Source of the DNA: Arachidicoccus rhizosphaerae
GTDB lineage: Bacteria; Bacteroidota; Bacteroidia; Chitinophagales; Chitinophagaceae
Direction of reading: 5' to 3'
Length of the DNA stretch: 64,000 bases
Assembly (NCBI RefSeq): GCF_900107765.1
Contig: NZ_FNQY01000012.1
Coordinates: forward strand, 79,766 to 143,765
Shown here: one piece after another, positions 10,713 through 21,800 of the stretch
Layout: the number at the start of each line of letters is the position of its first letter
Numbering within the stretch: the first letter of the stretch is position 1
The notes under the pieces: generated by a model
The model's database searches: none
Seen by the model: only the letters and a program-made list of their open reading frames with translations
Told to the model about the DNA's origin: nothing
Made by a program: the position numbers and the translations under genes

Positions 10713-11912
10713 TTACAACGCCGGATTTTTACCGTATTCGGACCAGGTTTGATCAATGGACTTACCTAAAGTGCTAACAAAAAAGTCTTTATAATTAGTT
10801 CCCTTCCTGAGCGCCTGATCCAATTGTTTAACAAAGTTCTTTTCCTTGTGGTTTTCAATCCAGACCAGGAATCTGGCGGTCACCCTGTAACTGTCATCAT
10901 AGTTCTGATCACTGGAATAATCCGGTAACTCCCAGGAGTCCGGGTTATCTATACCGTAACGATAGCGGACATAATCAGCTATCCCCTCTGTCAGCCAGCT
11001 GGGGATATCTCCCTGGTAGCCATTTTGTATTTTATGCATGATTTCATGAACAGCAACATCTCCTTCCTTCGGATGGCCTTCCATATAATCATAGCTAAAT
11101 ACCAGGACATCCCCAAAAGAATAAGCTACGCCATCATAAGTCGGATCAATAATAAAATACACCCTTTTTACTGCATCCGGATTATATTCTTTTAATAATT
11201 CAGGATAGACCGTAAAAAAAGTATTGGTCAGAACTGACTGATAGGATAAGCTTTTTTTATCAGTATGGTTGACAAAAATGAGCTTTAGATTATCCTTAGT
11301 GGTACTATCTACCCACTGGACAGGTTCTGCCTTCTGGGCTGAGGGCGGCATCTGAAACAGCCTGAACTCCGATGCCTGGAACATATCAGCTCCATATAGC
11401 TTTAGTACCTGCCAGCGGTAATAAGTATAGGCTTTGTCATTTTTAAAATAAAAACGGTAATTCGTTCTCCTCACTCGAAACTGCATCCCCATTCTCTCAT
11501 CCAGCAATGTCCACTGTTTACCGTCATTAGAACCATAGAATTTCCAGTCCAGCGGATCTCTTCCATCAAAATCATTACCCGTAGTGAATCTGTAGGAAGC
11601 GACCAGTTTAGCAGAATCAAACTTAAAATCAATATTTACCTGAGAAAAATCCTTTATCAGAAACTTAGTCGTCGTGTCATTATCCACCAGCTTTTTGGAT
11701 CCTTCCGACCCGTCAGAGCCATCCGGATTATCCTTGCTTACAGAGAGGCTGGCCTTACTGGTAATATCCAAAACCGGAATATGCTCATAACTGGAATCAG
11801 CACCTCCTCCGCCTGGATCCGTACCCACATTATCTTTACTGCAACTGCCAAATATTGCGGCACTGCAAAGCACCAGTAACAACAATTTAAAGTCCACGCT
11901 AAGCTTTTTCAT
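10713..11912 (-). CDS. Lipoprotein: discoidin-like domain plus BSP-type zinc metallopeptidase
   Basis: 399 residues. Lipoprotein signal with lipobox ending in FGSC (Cys24). Residues ~75-185 resemble an F5/8 type C (discoidin) fold: VDNDTTTKFLI, LDWKFYGSNDGKQWTLLDER and QASEFRLFQ, usually a sugar-binding module. The C-terminal ~200 residues match plant/bacterial basic secretory protein peptidases: HEIMH at 289-293 followed by IPSWLTEGIADYVRYRYG. Probably a surface protease anchored to the outer membrane. A paralogous peptidase domain ends the protein at 58363-60795. Zinc binding is inferred from HExxH; the third ligand is not assigned. Confidence 0.85.
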   Translation of the reverse strand: MKKLSVDFKLLLLVLCSAAIFGSCSKDNVGTDPGGGGADSSYEHIPVLDITSKASLSVSKDNPDGSDGSEGSKKLVDNDTTTKFLIKDFSQVNIDFKFDSAKLVASYRFTTGNDFDGRDPLDWKFYGSNDGKQWTLLDERMGMQFRVRRTNYRFYFKNDKAYTYYRWQVLKLYGADMFQASEFRLFQMPPSAQKAEPVQWVDSTTKDNLKLIFVNHTDKKSLSYQSVLTNTFFTVYPELLKEYNPDAVKRVYFIIDPTYDGVAYSFGDVLVFSYDYMEGHPKEGDVAVHEIMHKIQNGYQGDIPSWLTEGIADYVRYRYGIDNPDSWELPDYSSDQNYDDSYRVTARFLVWIENHKEKNFVKQLDQALRKGTNYKDFFVSTLGKSIDQTWSEYGKNPAL

Positions 11913-12142
11913 AGAATACTGAATGTAAGATGTTAAAGACGATTGTACTTTATTGTATTCACAGGGGTAAAGAGCATATTTAAAAGCCAGGCTTCCATAC
12001 CAGCTTTATAAATATCCTTTTCAGATATTAGATGTAATCCCCCATAGGTACAGACAACTAAGATACTGTTTTATTCCTAATTGCCCAAGCTCCAGGATAA
12101 AAGCAGGGCTTCACCAACTATAGTATTCAAACAGCTTATAAA

Positions 12143-12166
12143 TTAATCAATTATTTAATTGATTAA
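12143..12166. terminator. Perfect AT-rich inverted repeat after acyltransferase stop
   Basis: TTAATCAATT, a 4-base loop, then AATTGATTAA: a perfect 10-bp stem directly next to the stop codon at 12167. The stem is all but GC-free and lacks a strong T-run, so termination is only a guess; it could also be a protein-binding site. Confidence 0.4.
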
Positions 12167-13305
12167 TCAGGCAAAGCGTCTGCGAAGCCATTTACGAATT
12201 GGCTCATCATACCATTTGAGGCTGATATAGGCAAAAAGGATGCTTCCAAATAAAATCAACAGCGCATAGGGCAAGGCCTCCAGAAAGGTGACTCCTTTAT
12301 TGTTGCTGATCCAGGCCACATAGAAATAAACAAACGGGTAATGTACCAGATATAATGGATAGGAGATATCACCCAGAAACTTGCATATTTTGCTTTCCGC
12401 CTTTCCCTGGATAACACCGCTGGCTCCCAGATATACAATCAAAGGAAAAACAATGATGATACAAAAGGATTCATAAAGGCCGTTTAACCAAAGATGCTCC
12501 GCTCCCCCAATTCTGGGCATATAAAGTACCACTATAACCAGTAAGCTGCACCATAAAAAGGCATTTTTTATTCGGGTGGGTTTAGCCACTCTGGACATTA
12601 AGAGTCCGGCAAAAAAAGGATACATGGTTCTGATAAAACCGATATAAACCTGCTCTGTATTTAAGGTCCATCCACCACTGACATCCCCGTTGGAACTGGT
12701 AATTGCCATATGAGCCAGCGCAATGGCGGCAATCACGACAAAAATGCTCAAAGACTTTTTGGAAAATTTACGAATAAACAGCGCATACATGATATTGGCG
12801 ATGTATTCAAAAAATAAGGACCAGCCGACGCTGTTGAGCGGATGCATTTCTTCCCAGCCTCTAATATCAAGGGAGAGTGGTACGGGGAGCACCGTATAAC
12901 CAATGAACAATACTAACAGTAACTTCCAGAGCGGGACTGTATGAATGAGCGGCCATAAGGCGGAATCTGTATAATAAAAACCAATGGCCCCAAGGGTCAT
13001 CCCAAGTATAACCATGGGCTGCAATCTTTCAACCCTGCGCTTAAAAAACGTTCCTACTGTCATCTTAGGCCAGCGGTCGTCATAAGCATAGCCAATGACG
13101 AAACCGGAAAGTAAAAAAAAAAATCTACTGCCAGATAACCATGATTGACCAGAATATCCAGATGCCCCGTGCCCAAAGGTTCAGTCAGGTGAAAAGTCAC
13201 CACAATGATGGCTGCCACACCTCTTAATCCGTCTAAAATCTGATAATGGGGTTTCGTTGTAATGGATTTCTGATTCATGCTTTTATTACCGGACTGATTA
13301 TACAA
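12167..13305 (-). pseudogene. Acyltransferase family 3 protein, frameshifted at an 11-A run
   Basis: The N-terminal part (from 13305) has the acyltransferase-3 opening YQILDGLRGVAAIIVVTFHL, containing the conserved R and H. It then reads into DFFFYFPVSS where the family has DFFF(L)LSGFVIG. In the next frame the expected LSGFVIGYAYDDRWPKMTVG is present and continues to 12167 with about nine membrane helices. Restoring one base in the run of 11 A (coding strand T) at about 13113-13123 gives one ~380-residue integral membrane acyltransferase, of the kind that O-acetylates sugars or lipids. It may be a real knockout, a phase-variable or slippage-decoded gene, or a homopolymer sequencing error. 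Confidence 0.8.
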
Positions 13306-13598
13306 TAATTATAAAAGGGTAAATTTATTTAAATCCCAAGCAATTGACCGGGCAATTCGTCTCAAAAAATAGGCAGATTGTCTCATTAATAGGACACGGA
13401 TAAAGGCAGGTCATGAAAACTGCATTCCAGTCATCCTGAATTCCGGGACACCGGTTCCCGTATTTTCCGTAATCCTTAAAAAAATATTCACAGAAAACCA
13501 GTAACTTGTAGCGTATCATTGCAGGAAGCAGGAAAAAATAAAAAAACCGATAATCTCTGTCACAGTAAAAAAGAACAATAATAAAAATTTCCCGAAAG

Positions 13599-15152
13599 AT
13601 GAACATCACCGAATATTTAAACATTTTACGCAAGCCAGATAAACTCTGGTTATTCTCAAGGGAAAGGACGGCAGAAAAAATTAATGCCTTAGCCATAATT
13701 GCTGCCAGGGATGAACCCGCCTTCATCTACTATTTAATTGATTTATTAAAATCTAATAACAAGGAGGTAAGAGAAGCCATCAGCCGGACTATCATTCATT
13801 TATTCAAGCAAATTAAGCATAAAAACGAGTATTATAATACGCTAAAAAATTGCAATATTTTTAAAAGCGACCTTCACTATTTTGAGGCGGAATTTTCAAA
13901 AGAGGTATCCATAGAATTGCTGGCAATTAGTTCATTAAACGGCAATGGCCACATTAGAGAAGAAGCCGTAAAAAAGCTGGCACAGGCAAAACATATAAGG
14001 GCCGTCCCTTTTTTAATCTACCGGTTAGCGGATTGGGTGGCACCTGTCAGACAGGCTGCCATGGACGGTATTAAAAACTATCTAAATATCTCCTATATCG
14101 ACAGCCTTATCCATCACCTACCTCTATTCGAATGGGTCAGAAGAACCGAAAGAACAGACATAGGTCCCATATATCACGAGATAATTGATTTTATAGTTAA
14201 AAGCAATAGAAACTATATAATATCAAATTATAAAAAATACCCGGAGAAGCTCCGATTAATATTAGCCAAACATATTTCCTCCACACTTAATAACAATTCA
14301 ATAGAATTAGGTCTTCTTTTGGCAGATAAAAATTTTCTGATCCGCAAACTCACCCTCCATCATTTCGATAAACTTGGTAAAAATGAGATCCATCAATTAC
14401 TACTGGACAAATCCTCCACTATTCGACTGGAGACTTTATATCATTTAAAAAACAGCATTGAGTTTACGGATACTATTCAATTATTTTTAGCAGACCCCTC
14501 AGGGACCATAAGAAGTTACGCAAGAGCAGCACTTAGTCAGTTCCCCATTCATTTTGAGGCTAGATATTTAAAAAATCTAAATGAGGGCAAACAAATCATT
14601 GGATCTTTATGCGGATTGGCAGAGATACAATCCAGTAAGTTTCCAGAAATTGTGGAACACTATCTGGATTATCCTGTTCAAAAAGTCAGAAAAGCAGCCT
14701 TTATTGCACTTTGCAAAGTGGATAGAGAAAAGGCATATCCGTATGCGATTGCCAACCTGGGGACAGATTACATTGGGCTAAGACGTAGGATCATTGATTA
14801 TTTATCTACCATACCCCGTCAGGAGGTACTTGAAAAAGCCAGGGCATCCTTCCAGAATGGAGACAATCATCTAAAAGCATCAATGCTTAATCTTTTTAGT
14901 TTGATTGGAAACTGGGTAGCCCTTCCGGACTTAATGCTTGGAACAATTAGTGAAGAGGAAAATCTGCGCTTATTATCATGTAATTACCTCCTAGTCTGGC
15001 AAAAAAGGGCCACAAACATGTATACTAAACCTACGTCAAAAGACCTTGAAAGAGCGAACAAAGTGTTTCAATATGTGTTTGAAACACATGAAACCAAGCA
15101 ATATTTTAAAACAAACCCCGTAGCAGGACTAGACTTTTATTTCTCAGCGTAA
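13599..15152 (+). CDS. HEAT-repeat protein
   Basis: 517 residues without signal peptide, built almost wholly of paired helices. Several units show the HEAT pattern, for example REEAVKKLAQAKHIRAVPFL, DPSGTIRSYARAALSQF and YPVQKVRKAAFIALCKVD. Such proteins are usually scaffolds; no catalytic motif is seen. It lies 33 bases before a small protein gene at 15185, so the two are probably co-transcribed. The DNA is more AT-rich than neighbouring housekeeping genes, which fits accessory content. Partner and role unknown. Confidence 0.75.
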   Translation: MNITEYLNILRKPDKLWLFSRERTAEKINALAIIAARDEPAFIYYLIDLLKSNNKEVREAISRTIIHLFKQIKHKNEYYNTLKNCNIFKSDLHYFEAEFSKEVSIELLAISSLNGNGHIREEAVKKLAQAKHIRAVPFLIYRLADWVAPVRQAAMDGIKNYLNISYIDSLIHHLPLFEWVRRTERTDIGPIYHEIIDFIVKSNRNYIISNYKKYPEKLRLILAKHISSTLNNNSIELGLLLADKNFLIRKLTLHHFDKLGKNEIHQLLLDKSSTIRLETLYHLKNSIEFTDTIQLFLADPSGTIRSYARAALSQFPIHFEARYLKNLNEGKQIIGSLCGLAEIQSSKFPEIVEHYLDYPVQKVRKAAFIALCKVDREKAYPYAIANLGTDYIGLRRRIIDYLSTIPRQEVLEKARASFQNGDNHLKASMLNLFSLIGNWVALPDLMLGTISEEENLRLLSCNYLLVWQKRATNMYTKPTSKDLERANKVFQYVFETHETKQYFKTNPVAGLDFYFSA

Positions 15153-15184
15153 CTGCTGATCCACCTTTAATAAAAAGAACAACC

Positions 15185-15565
15185 ATGTCAACAAGACGAT
15201 TTGATGTGTTACTAGATGATAAAAAGATCGGCTGGACCTTCCTTGAAAATGCGGATGCTCCAATGGGCGTCGTTACAGGCCGAATATATTTTATTGATAT
15301 AGATTCTGGTTATGGGTTTTTAAAAGCCTATTGTGAAGAGCACTGCATTGAAATCATTACAGAAAATCCGGATCAGCAATTAATTGCCACCTCTGCCATG
15401 GCTCCTCTGAGCGTTGTCAGTCCTGAAGGCATAGAAATTAAAGGTCAAAGTGTAAATATAGAAGGAATGGACCAGGACTATTTTGAAATCTTTATTTTAG
15501 GCATTCCTTATCCTTTTTTCGAACAACAGTTTGGTCATCACGTAAATAAATATCGCGGGGAGTGA
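15185..15565 (+). CDS. Small cytoplasmic protein of unknown function
   Basis: 126 acidic residues, no signal peptide or membrane helix, predicted mainly beta (DVLLDDKKIGWTFLENADAPMG, GIEIKGQSVNIEGMD). I do not recognise a family. It follows the HEAT-repeat gene by 33 bases on the same strand, so the pair may act together. A start-proximal A-rich stretch (AAAAAGAACAACC) precedes the ATG. Confidence 0.6.
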   Translation: MSTRRFDVLLDDKKIGWTFLENADAPMGVVTGRIYFIDIDSGYGFLKAYCEEHCIEIITENPDQQLIATSAMAPLSVVSPEGIEIKGQSVNIEGMDQDYFEIFILGIPYPFFEQQFGHHVNKYRGE

Positions 15566-16482
15566 ATCCTGATATCTTTTGATGCAGCATAATTATAGAT
15601 GTAAACAAGATTAAATCGCGTGCCACTATGCGGTAAAAAATCTTTTGAACCGACGAAACCCTATTTCGATAATTATTGTTCAATCGTCTTGCAATTAGAA
15701 CAAGTTGCTTAACATAAGTAAGCGAAATCAGGCAGACGCGTTGCCTATCTCCAATAGTACCAAACATTCTTTAAATCCATGAAATGCTATTTTAGCAAGG
15801 CCTATCAAAAATCAAATAATTTTACCGTCACAATATTCAGTCCCTAAATTCCAGAAAAATTCCCCAACTACACCTAACAGGACTCCAATGTTACATCATC
15901 ATATTAATGTTTGAAAAAAACAGGAAGATAGCCCAGAATAAAAAAAATAAACTATATTATTCGTAGGAGAAAATAAACTATCCTTAGCAGAGGCTTATGC
16001 TTAGGACTTCTAATCCCTTCTAAAGAACCCTGAAATTGATACCAAATAACCGAAGGGTCAAATCTTTGGATGACTTTCTAAGTAAATTTTCAATCCTTGT
16101 TCCATTTTTCGAGAAAAGGATCCTATATAAGCATATCCTCATTCCAGTACAATTTAATTGACATTAAATTACACAACTATTTATATTGTATTTCCAAAAA
16201 ATATACAAAAATTCACCACGTTTCTTTGGACAGGTAAAAAAATTTGAATAACAAAAGGTACTCGATCCAATATAAAGCATTTATTTTAAATTATAATACA
16301 TATGAAAAATAACTTTAGTTTCAAAATACGTCCGTTTTGACAGTCCTCAAATGTAAAATTTCCCTCACCTTTGAAGTAGAGAAGAAAATAAGGGATAATT
16401 AATCGATCTGAAACCCCACCTAAATAAAAAAGCACGCAACTCCTTAAGTACGCTCAAATTGAATATTTCACAAAAGGGAAAA
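15566..16482. other. Long AT-rich gap with no supported gene
   Basis: About 900 bases between two plus-strand genes. Only short frames occur; a 91-codon minus-strand frame (15492-15767) overlaps the end of the previous gene and has no recognisable domain. No rRNA, tRNA or clear terminator seen. It may hold decayed DNA or the promoter for the gene at 16483. Confidence 0.5.
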
Positions 16483-16929
16483 ATGAATCACAAGCAAATC
16501 ATATCAACCATTAGTGCTCTATTGATAAATTTAGGGACATACCCAGCACTAAGTAAATTATGTGAATTTACTACATTTGCTTCCCTGCTTAAATTACAGC
16601 CACTTCCCAAATGGTCAATTACGCCTAAACAATTGAGATTCCACATATTTGAATTTGGAATTACGACTCTTCTGTATTTTCAAGGAACTCACAAGAAAGG
16701 GTTCATCCTTTCAGCAGTTTTGATGACCATATTTACTATTTATGTCCTATTCGTATTAACAAGTACATACGGAAAAATTCCGTGTTCCTGCGCCGGATTA
16801 ATTACGGCGCTGCATTGGCAAGTGCATTTAATCTTCAACATCCTTTTTACGCTCCTCAGCTTTTATGGTATATATCATCAAATACATCAAGTAAATAGTT
16901 TCACTAAGCATAACCCTATCCCTGTATAA
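16483..16929 (+). CDS. MauE/DoxX-type redox-associated membrane protein
   Basis: 148 residues from the ATG at 16483, which follows AAAAGGGAAAA; an in-frame TTG at 16459 would add eight residues. Four predicted membrane helices. A CxC pair at Cys101/Cys103 lies in GKIPCSCAGLI, the hallmark of MauE-like proteins, which are thought to pass electrons or disulfides across the membrane. A DUF6520-type peptide gene follows at 17086. A TlpA-SusC-SusD operon faces it, which suggests one redox/export-linked locus. That link is inferred from position. Confidence 0.8.
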   Translation: MNHKQIISTISALLINLGTYPALSKLCEFTTFASLLKLQPLPKWSITPKQLRFHIFEFGITTLLYFQGTHKKGFILSAVLMTIFTIYVLFVLTSTYGKIPCSCAGLITALHWQVHLIFNILFTLLSFYGIYHQIHQVNSFTKHNPIPV

Positions 16930-17085
16930 TTTATTGTTTATCTGGCCGGATAAAACAGGCAAGTAACCGAAAACCTGTAACCAAAAGAGTAGGTTTCATT
17001 TTCTAACCCAGTAACTGCGCCGCTGTAAAATCGAGCGACGGGCGAAAGCATGGAATTTATTTTTTAACAACAAAATTGTAACACT

Positions 17086-17439
17086 ATGGTACAGTTATCT
17101 AAAGTACTCCCGGCTTGCGGATTCGTGATCGCGGTAGCCCTGGTAGGCATCACCAGCGCTTTTAAAGATGCGCCAAAAACAAATGGAAATAATTTTGCTC
17201 AGGCTTATTTCCAATTCACTGGCACACATAATCAGGAAGACAACCGGTTAGAATGGACACAAATCACGCAAGCCCAGTATGATGCGCTAGATTGTCCAGG
17301 CTCATTAAAGGGCTGTAGTATGATTGGTGATTTGAATGCATCAGACAATCACCCAGTAGAGGTATATGTTGACAACACAACGAATGAAACGCCTCAAACT
17401 GGTACGCATGTCAGTGTGGTGAACAACAAAGACAATTAA
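17086..17439 (+). CDS. DUF6520-like exported small protein
   Basis: 117 residues: signal-peptide-like N-terminus (VLPACGFVIAVALVGITSAF), then a short secreted region with W, YDALDC and a second Cys (Cys70, Cys77 in DCPGSLKGCSM). This pattern is that of Bacteroidota DUF6520 proteins found beside MauE genes, as I recall them. The two cysteines could form a disulfide or be a substrate of the neighbouring TlpA/MauE proteins (inference). Function unknown. A strong hairpin follows 22 bases after the stop. Confidence 0.75.
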   Translation: MVQLSKVLPACGFVIAVALVGITSAFKDAPKTNGNNFAQAYFQFTGTHNQEDNRLEWTQITQAQYDALDCPGSLKGCSMIGDLNASDNHPVEVYVDNTTNETPQTGTHVSVVNNKDN

Positions 17440-17461
17440 TCAATTGAGTCGCCAACTTGAT

Positions 17462-17496
17462 GGAAGGAAGGGCTCATTACGCCCTTCTTTCCTTTA
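17462..17496. terminator. Bidirectional terminator between DUF6520 and susD genes
   Basis: GGAAGGAAGGGC, 7-base loop, GCCCTTCTTTCC: a 12-bp stem with one mismatch, T/A-rich flank. It separates the converging genes ending at 17439 (+) and 17507 (-). Confidence 0.75.
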
Positions 17497-17506
17497 ATAT
17501 GGCGCT

Positions 17507-18865
17507 CTATTTTGGATTTTGTTGCATGCCGGTCAAAGTAACTACATCAATGGGCAGAGGTAATGCGAAACCGCTACTTCCAGCATTCAGCATGAAATGT
17601 TGCTCCCCAATAACACGTTGTAATGATATATCTGCTCCTTCCTTGTTAAGCCGTTTGATATCCATCCATCGTAGGTCCCTCAGCAACAATTCTTTTCGCC
17701 TTTCGGTCAGAATATAGGTTATTGCCTCTTGCTTATTTGATGCCGTTAACTCCTCGAAGGTTCCAGATTTATATCTTTTTAGTAATAAAGCATTCAAATC
17801 TTCCATCGCCTGATCTACATTCCCTAACCGAGCTTGACACTCTGACCGAATCAGGTAAATCTCATCTAAGGCAATCCCAATGAAATAACTACTTTTCCCT
17901 GTATAAGAACCTCGAAAGGATACAGTGCCATCATTATTAGGCTTAAAAAAAAGAATTCGCCTAAGGTCATTTTCCCTATAAGTCGCATATAAGTTTGAAT
18001 CCACTTTGGCCATGGTGGAATTTAATGATCCAGCAGTCGTTGCCACATCATAAAATATCACTTCCATATTAAAAGCTGTTATCGGGTAGGTTCTTGAAGA
18101 ATCAATTAGATTATAGTCCAACAGGTTACCTTCAAAGATTTTGATACATGAATCTGCATATGCCCCAGCTTTCTTATACTCCCGCATTGTCAGGTATATT
18201 CTGGCAAGCAAGCCATAGGTCGCGGCCTTAGACGGCCGGGTAACAAAGGAGGGGTGAATCGGCAATAGTCTCAATGCTATTTTTAAATCATCGATTATCT
18301 GCTGATACGATTGCTGAACGCTAGCTCTTCTGGAGACTTCATTAAAATTACTGTTCCCCCGCAATGGAATCCCTAAATCCTGCTCGGCAGTTAGGCTGTC
18401 GTAAGCCAAAGACCAATTAAACAATGCCTGCTGATACGCATAGCTTCGAAAAAAAAGACCGCTTCCTTCTAGATTGTCCCAATCATCGATGTTTTGGCTA
18501 TTCTTGCTAACATTGTTCAACGTTTCAAGCCCAATATTGGCTTGATACACTACATCATAGAGTCTAGACCACTCATTGTTTGATGCTCCCCGCACTATAT
18601 CTCCGCCCCATGTATATAATTCCTTAAAATGTTCATCGGCTAAAGCGTTATATGCGTCTTCTGGAAGGTAGTAATTGTCTGCACTCGCTTCTCCAATTAT
18701 GCTGCCCTTTTCGTTCATAATATTGTTTTGGTCGTACAATGCCTGGACATCCTTAAGCGTTGAAGGTACTACTAACTGTTTGTCTGGTTTCTTGTCCAGG
18801 TATTTCTGACATCCGCTATTCAATAATGCTGCAACGAAAATTATAAATAGAATTGATTTGTTCAT
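17507..18865 (-). CDS. SusD/RagB-family outer membrane lipoprotein
   Basis: 452 residues with lipoprotein signal (LLNSGC, Cys19) and the SusD layout: NEWSRLYDVVYQANIGLETL (TPR-like helices), FFRSYAYQQALFNWSLAYD, and the C-terminal ERRKELLLRDLRWMDIKRLN block. SusD proteins bind glycans, peptides or other polymers and cap a SusC transporter. Its partner SusC ends 10 bases upstream on the same strand. No glycosidase or sulfatase lies nearby, so the ligand may not be a polysaccharide; the neighbouring redox proteins hint at something else. Confidence 0.93.
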   Translation of the reverse strand: MNKSILFIIFVAALLNSGCQKYLDKKPDKQLVVPSTLKDVQALYDQNNIMNEKGSIIGEASADNYYLPEDAYNALADEHFKELYTWGGDIVRGASNNEWSRLYDVVYQANIGLETLNNVSKNSQNIDDWDNLEGSGLFFRSYAYQQALFNWSLAYDSLTAEQDLGIPLRGNSNFNEVSRRASVQQSYQQIIDDLKIALRLLPIHPSFVTRPSKAATYGLLARIYLTMREYKKAGAYADSCIKIFEGNLLDYNLIDSSRTYPITAFNMEVIFYDVATTAGSLNSTMAKVDSNLYATYRENDLRRILFFKPNNDGTVSFRGSYTGKSSYFIGIALDEIYLIRSECQARLGNVDQAMEDLNALLLKRYKSGTFEELTASNKQEAITYILTERRKELLLRDLRWMDIKRLNKEGADISLQRVIGEQHFMLNAGSSGFALPLPIDVVTLTGMQQNPK

Positions 18866-18875
18866 GCGCTTAGTT

Positions 18876-21800
18876 TTAAAAATTGCATTTGATTCCGATA
18901 GTATAAGTTTTTGGCTGTGGCGTCACATCTATATATTGTGGGTCTATACCGACATCGTTCGAACGCCACAGAAGACCGAGGTTTGCGGCATTCAAATAAA
19001 TTTGTAAGCTATTCAGGATATTAGGTCTTTTACTGACCTTTGGAAATGTATAGGTAAGATTAATGTATTGAATCCTAATGTAGTCGCCTTTTTCTACATT
19101 CGCTTCGGAGTACAAATAAAAAAGATCTCTATAACTATTGTCGGGATATATCATCGATGGAATATTTGTATGCTTCTCATCTCCGGGTTTCTGCCACCGC
19201 CCTGCATAGTCTGCGTTACCCGCATCCATACTGAAAAGGCCGCCATAATCAATGGATGACCTCCTGAAATAAAAACCAAAAGCACTAGTTATATTAACGT
19301 CCAATTCAAAGCCTTTCCAATCAAATGTGTTTCGTAAAGCGCCGGTATATTTCGGAATGGCTGAACCGTCATAAATCAAGTCATCTTTATCTTTTGCATT
19401 ATAGATTGCTTGATAATCTTTACTTTTCTCTCCATTCAAATAACCGATGGGATCTCCTGTCATGGGGTCTAATCCCCCCCATTTATAACTGATAATTGAA
19501 TACAAATCAAATCCGTTCATTGGATTAATTGTATTACCATTACTAATAAATGAGGAAGGAAGCGCCGGATTTAAATAGTAAGCTTCCGTTTTACTAACCG
19601 AATGGCTAAAAAGTAGGGTTGTATGCCACCCAAGTTCACCTTTCAAGTTACGTGTTGTTAATGATAATTCCCATCCCCGCCCTATCATAGAGGCAACATT
19701 TTTCATAATCGAAGTTCCATCACTAATTCCGGCTGTGGGGTCTATTGGCGTTATGCCATAGAGATCGGTTCCGTGTTTCAGATAATATTCAAAGCTTCCA
19801 CTTATTGTATGATTTCGAGAAGCGAAATCAACAGCGATATTAGTCATAGCAATTTTTTCCCACCTAAGATCAGGATTGCCATATTGCAGTATCCTCGCCT
19901 GCTGGAAGCCACTATAGGAAGCCGGTAAATCCAGGTATTGTTCCGTGGTAACGGCAGACCTTGACGGATCAACGTTGCCGCTAAAACCATATGTGGCTCG
20001 AAACTTCAGATAAGGTATGGCATTAAAATTATAAAATCCTTCTTTAGACAGCTCCCATGCCAGTCCACCTGACCAAAGTGGTATTCCTTTGTCGTTGGCT
20101 TTTACTCCAAAAAGGTTGGACTGGTCTTTTCTCATGCTACCTGAAACAGAATATCTTCCTTTATAGCTGTAGGCCGCATTGATATATCCCGATAAGTATC
20201 GATTCGTCCGGTCAGCAAATGAGGTGCCATCGGCAATGTTTTGGTATCCGCCTAAGTAAGTGGTAAAATAGTCCACGTAGTCCACTGATTTATAGCTTAG
20301 AAAATCGTCGTCATAGCCATAAGTCGTAGCACTTCCACTAAAGGTATGCACCTGTCGAATTTCGGCTCCAGCGATAGCAGTTAGGTCGCTGTTACCCCAA
20401 GAATGATCAAAGTTTACTTGTAAGCGTCCGTTGTTGCTTTCGATGGTAGCATCTGATCTATTCAATATTCCGCCATTGGGAACGTTGTACACCAATTCGC
20501 CGAATGCGTCGAACTGAGTAAATAAATTAATCATATCCCTGGCGGCAAAACTCTGAATGTCAGAAAGGTTTTTATTTTGCGTCGACTGCCGTTCATATTG
20601 ATAATAGAAGTTCAGCGACAGCATCTTATTAATTGAATATTTCCACGAGGAGTTCGCCACAATGTCACTTATGAAGGTCTTTGTAAAATCATGTTTATAA
20701 TCTTGTAGTGGATAATAGTTCCAGTCAAGCAATTTACCACCACCAGCAGTATCGATAAAGCTTTGCCGGTAATTCTTCGCAAAGGACAAAGGTTGGCCTA
20801 AATTGTCGGCTAACCGTGTATAAGTATAAATTGGGCCTCCCGTGTTATTAGTCAAATAGCTATATCCGTGCGCACCTGTTTTGGAGGAAATGAGGTTTAT
20901 TGCCACAGAAGAGTTTACTGATAGTCGCGGTGCTAGCCTAATCGATAGCTCAGACCGAAGTGTCGTCCGATTATTGATGCCTCCCAAATTATCCATATTC
21001 CTATCGTATCCGCCTGAAAAATAGTATGACACATTTTGCGTACCTCCACTGAAGTTAAGTGCATATTGCTGCGTGAAGGGTTTTCTGTACATATACTTTT
21101 CTAGGTCGTTCCGCACATCGTGCAGTCTTAGATCATTTATCTGTTGATCAAAATCAACAGCGGAAATCAGCCCATCCCGCTTTTTGATCAATAGTTCTAC
21201 AACTGGTGATAGAGCGGGAAAAGATGAGGCACTCTCTTTATCATTGTAATAACCTTTCTCAAAAAGCATCTGTTCCACATCAATAAGATCAGAGGATGCA
21301 ATAGGTCTTAGGTAAAACAGGTTCGGTTTTCCTGAAGTAATCATGTCAGCATTAAAACTGACACTCTGTTTACCGGATTGGCTTCCCTTTTTAGTAGTGA
21401 TAACAATTACTCCGTTCCCAGCCCTAACCCCCCAAATACTAGTGGCAGCAGCATCTTTTAACACAGTAACACTCTCGACATCATTAGGGTTTATATTGCT
21501 GACACTACCTTCATATGTAAAATTATCAACTACAATCAATGGCGATCGCAAGCCGTTGATTGTACTAAGTCCTCTGATAGTAATTGGTTGTTGCCTATTA
21601 CCGTCATTATCAAAGACGACATTGTTTGCAACACCGTTCAATCTGTCAAGTATATTCGATCCTGTCTGTTGATTTAAAATCTTACTATCCAGGTATTCAT
21701 AGGATCCAGTCGCTCTTTCTTTTGAAATATGCTGATAACCAGTTTGGACAGTCACATTTTCTAATGAATAGTCGGTAGCTTCTAGATATTCTATCAAATT

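Noticed and set aside
13325..13726. 133-codon minus-strand frame
   Set aside because: Overlaps the start of the HEAT-repeat gene; its composition is not protein-like.
15492..15767. 91-codon minus-strand frame
   Set aside because: Overlaps the end of the 15185 gene, no recognisable domain or start signal.
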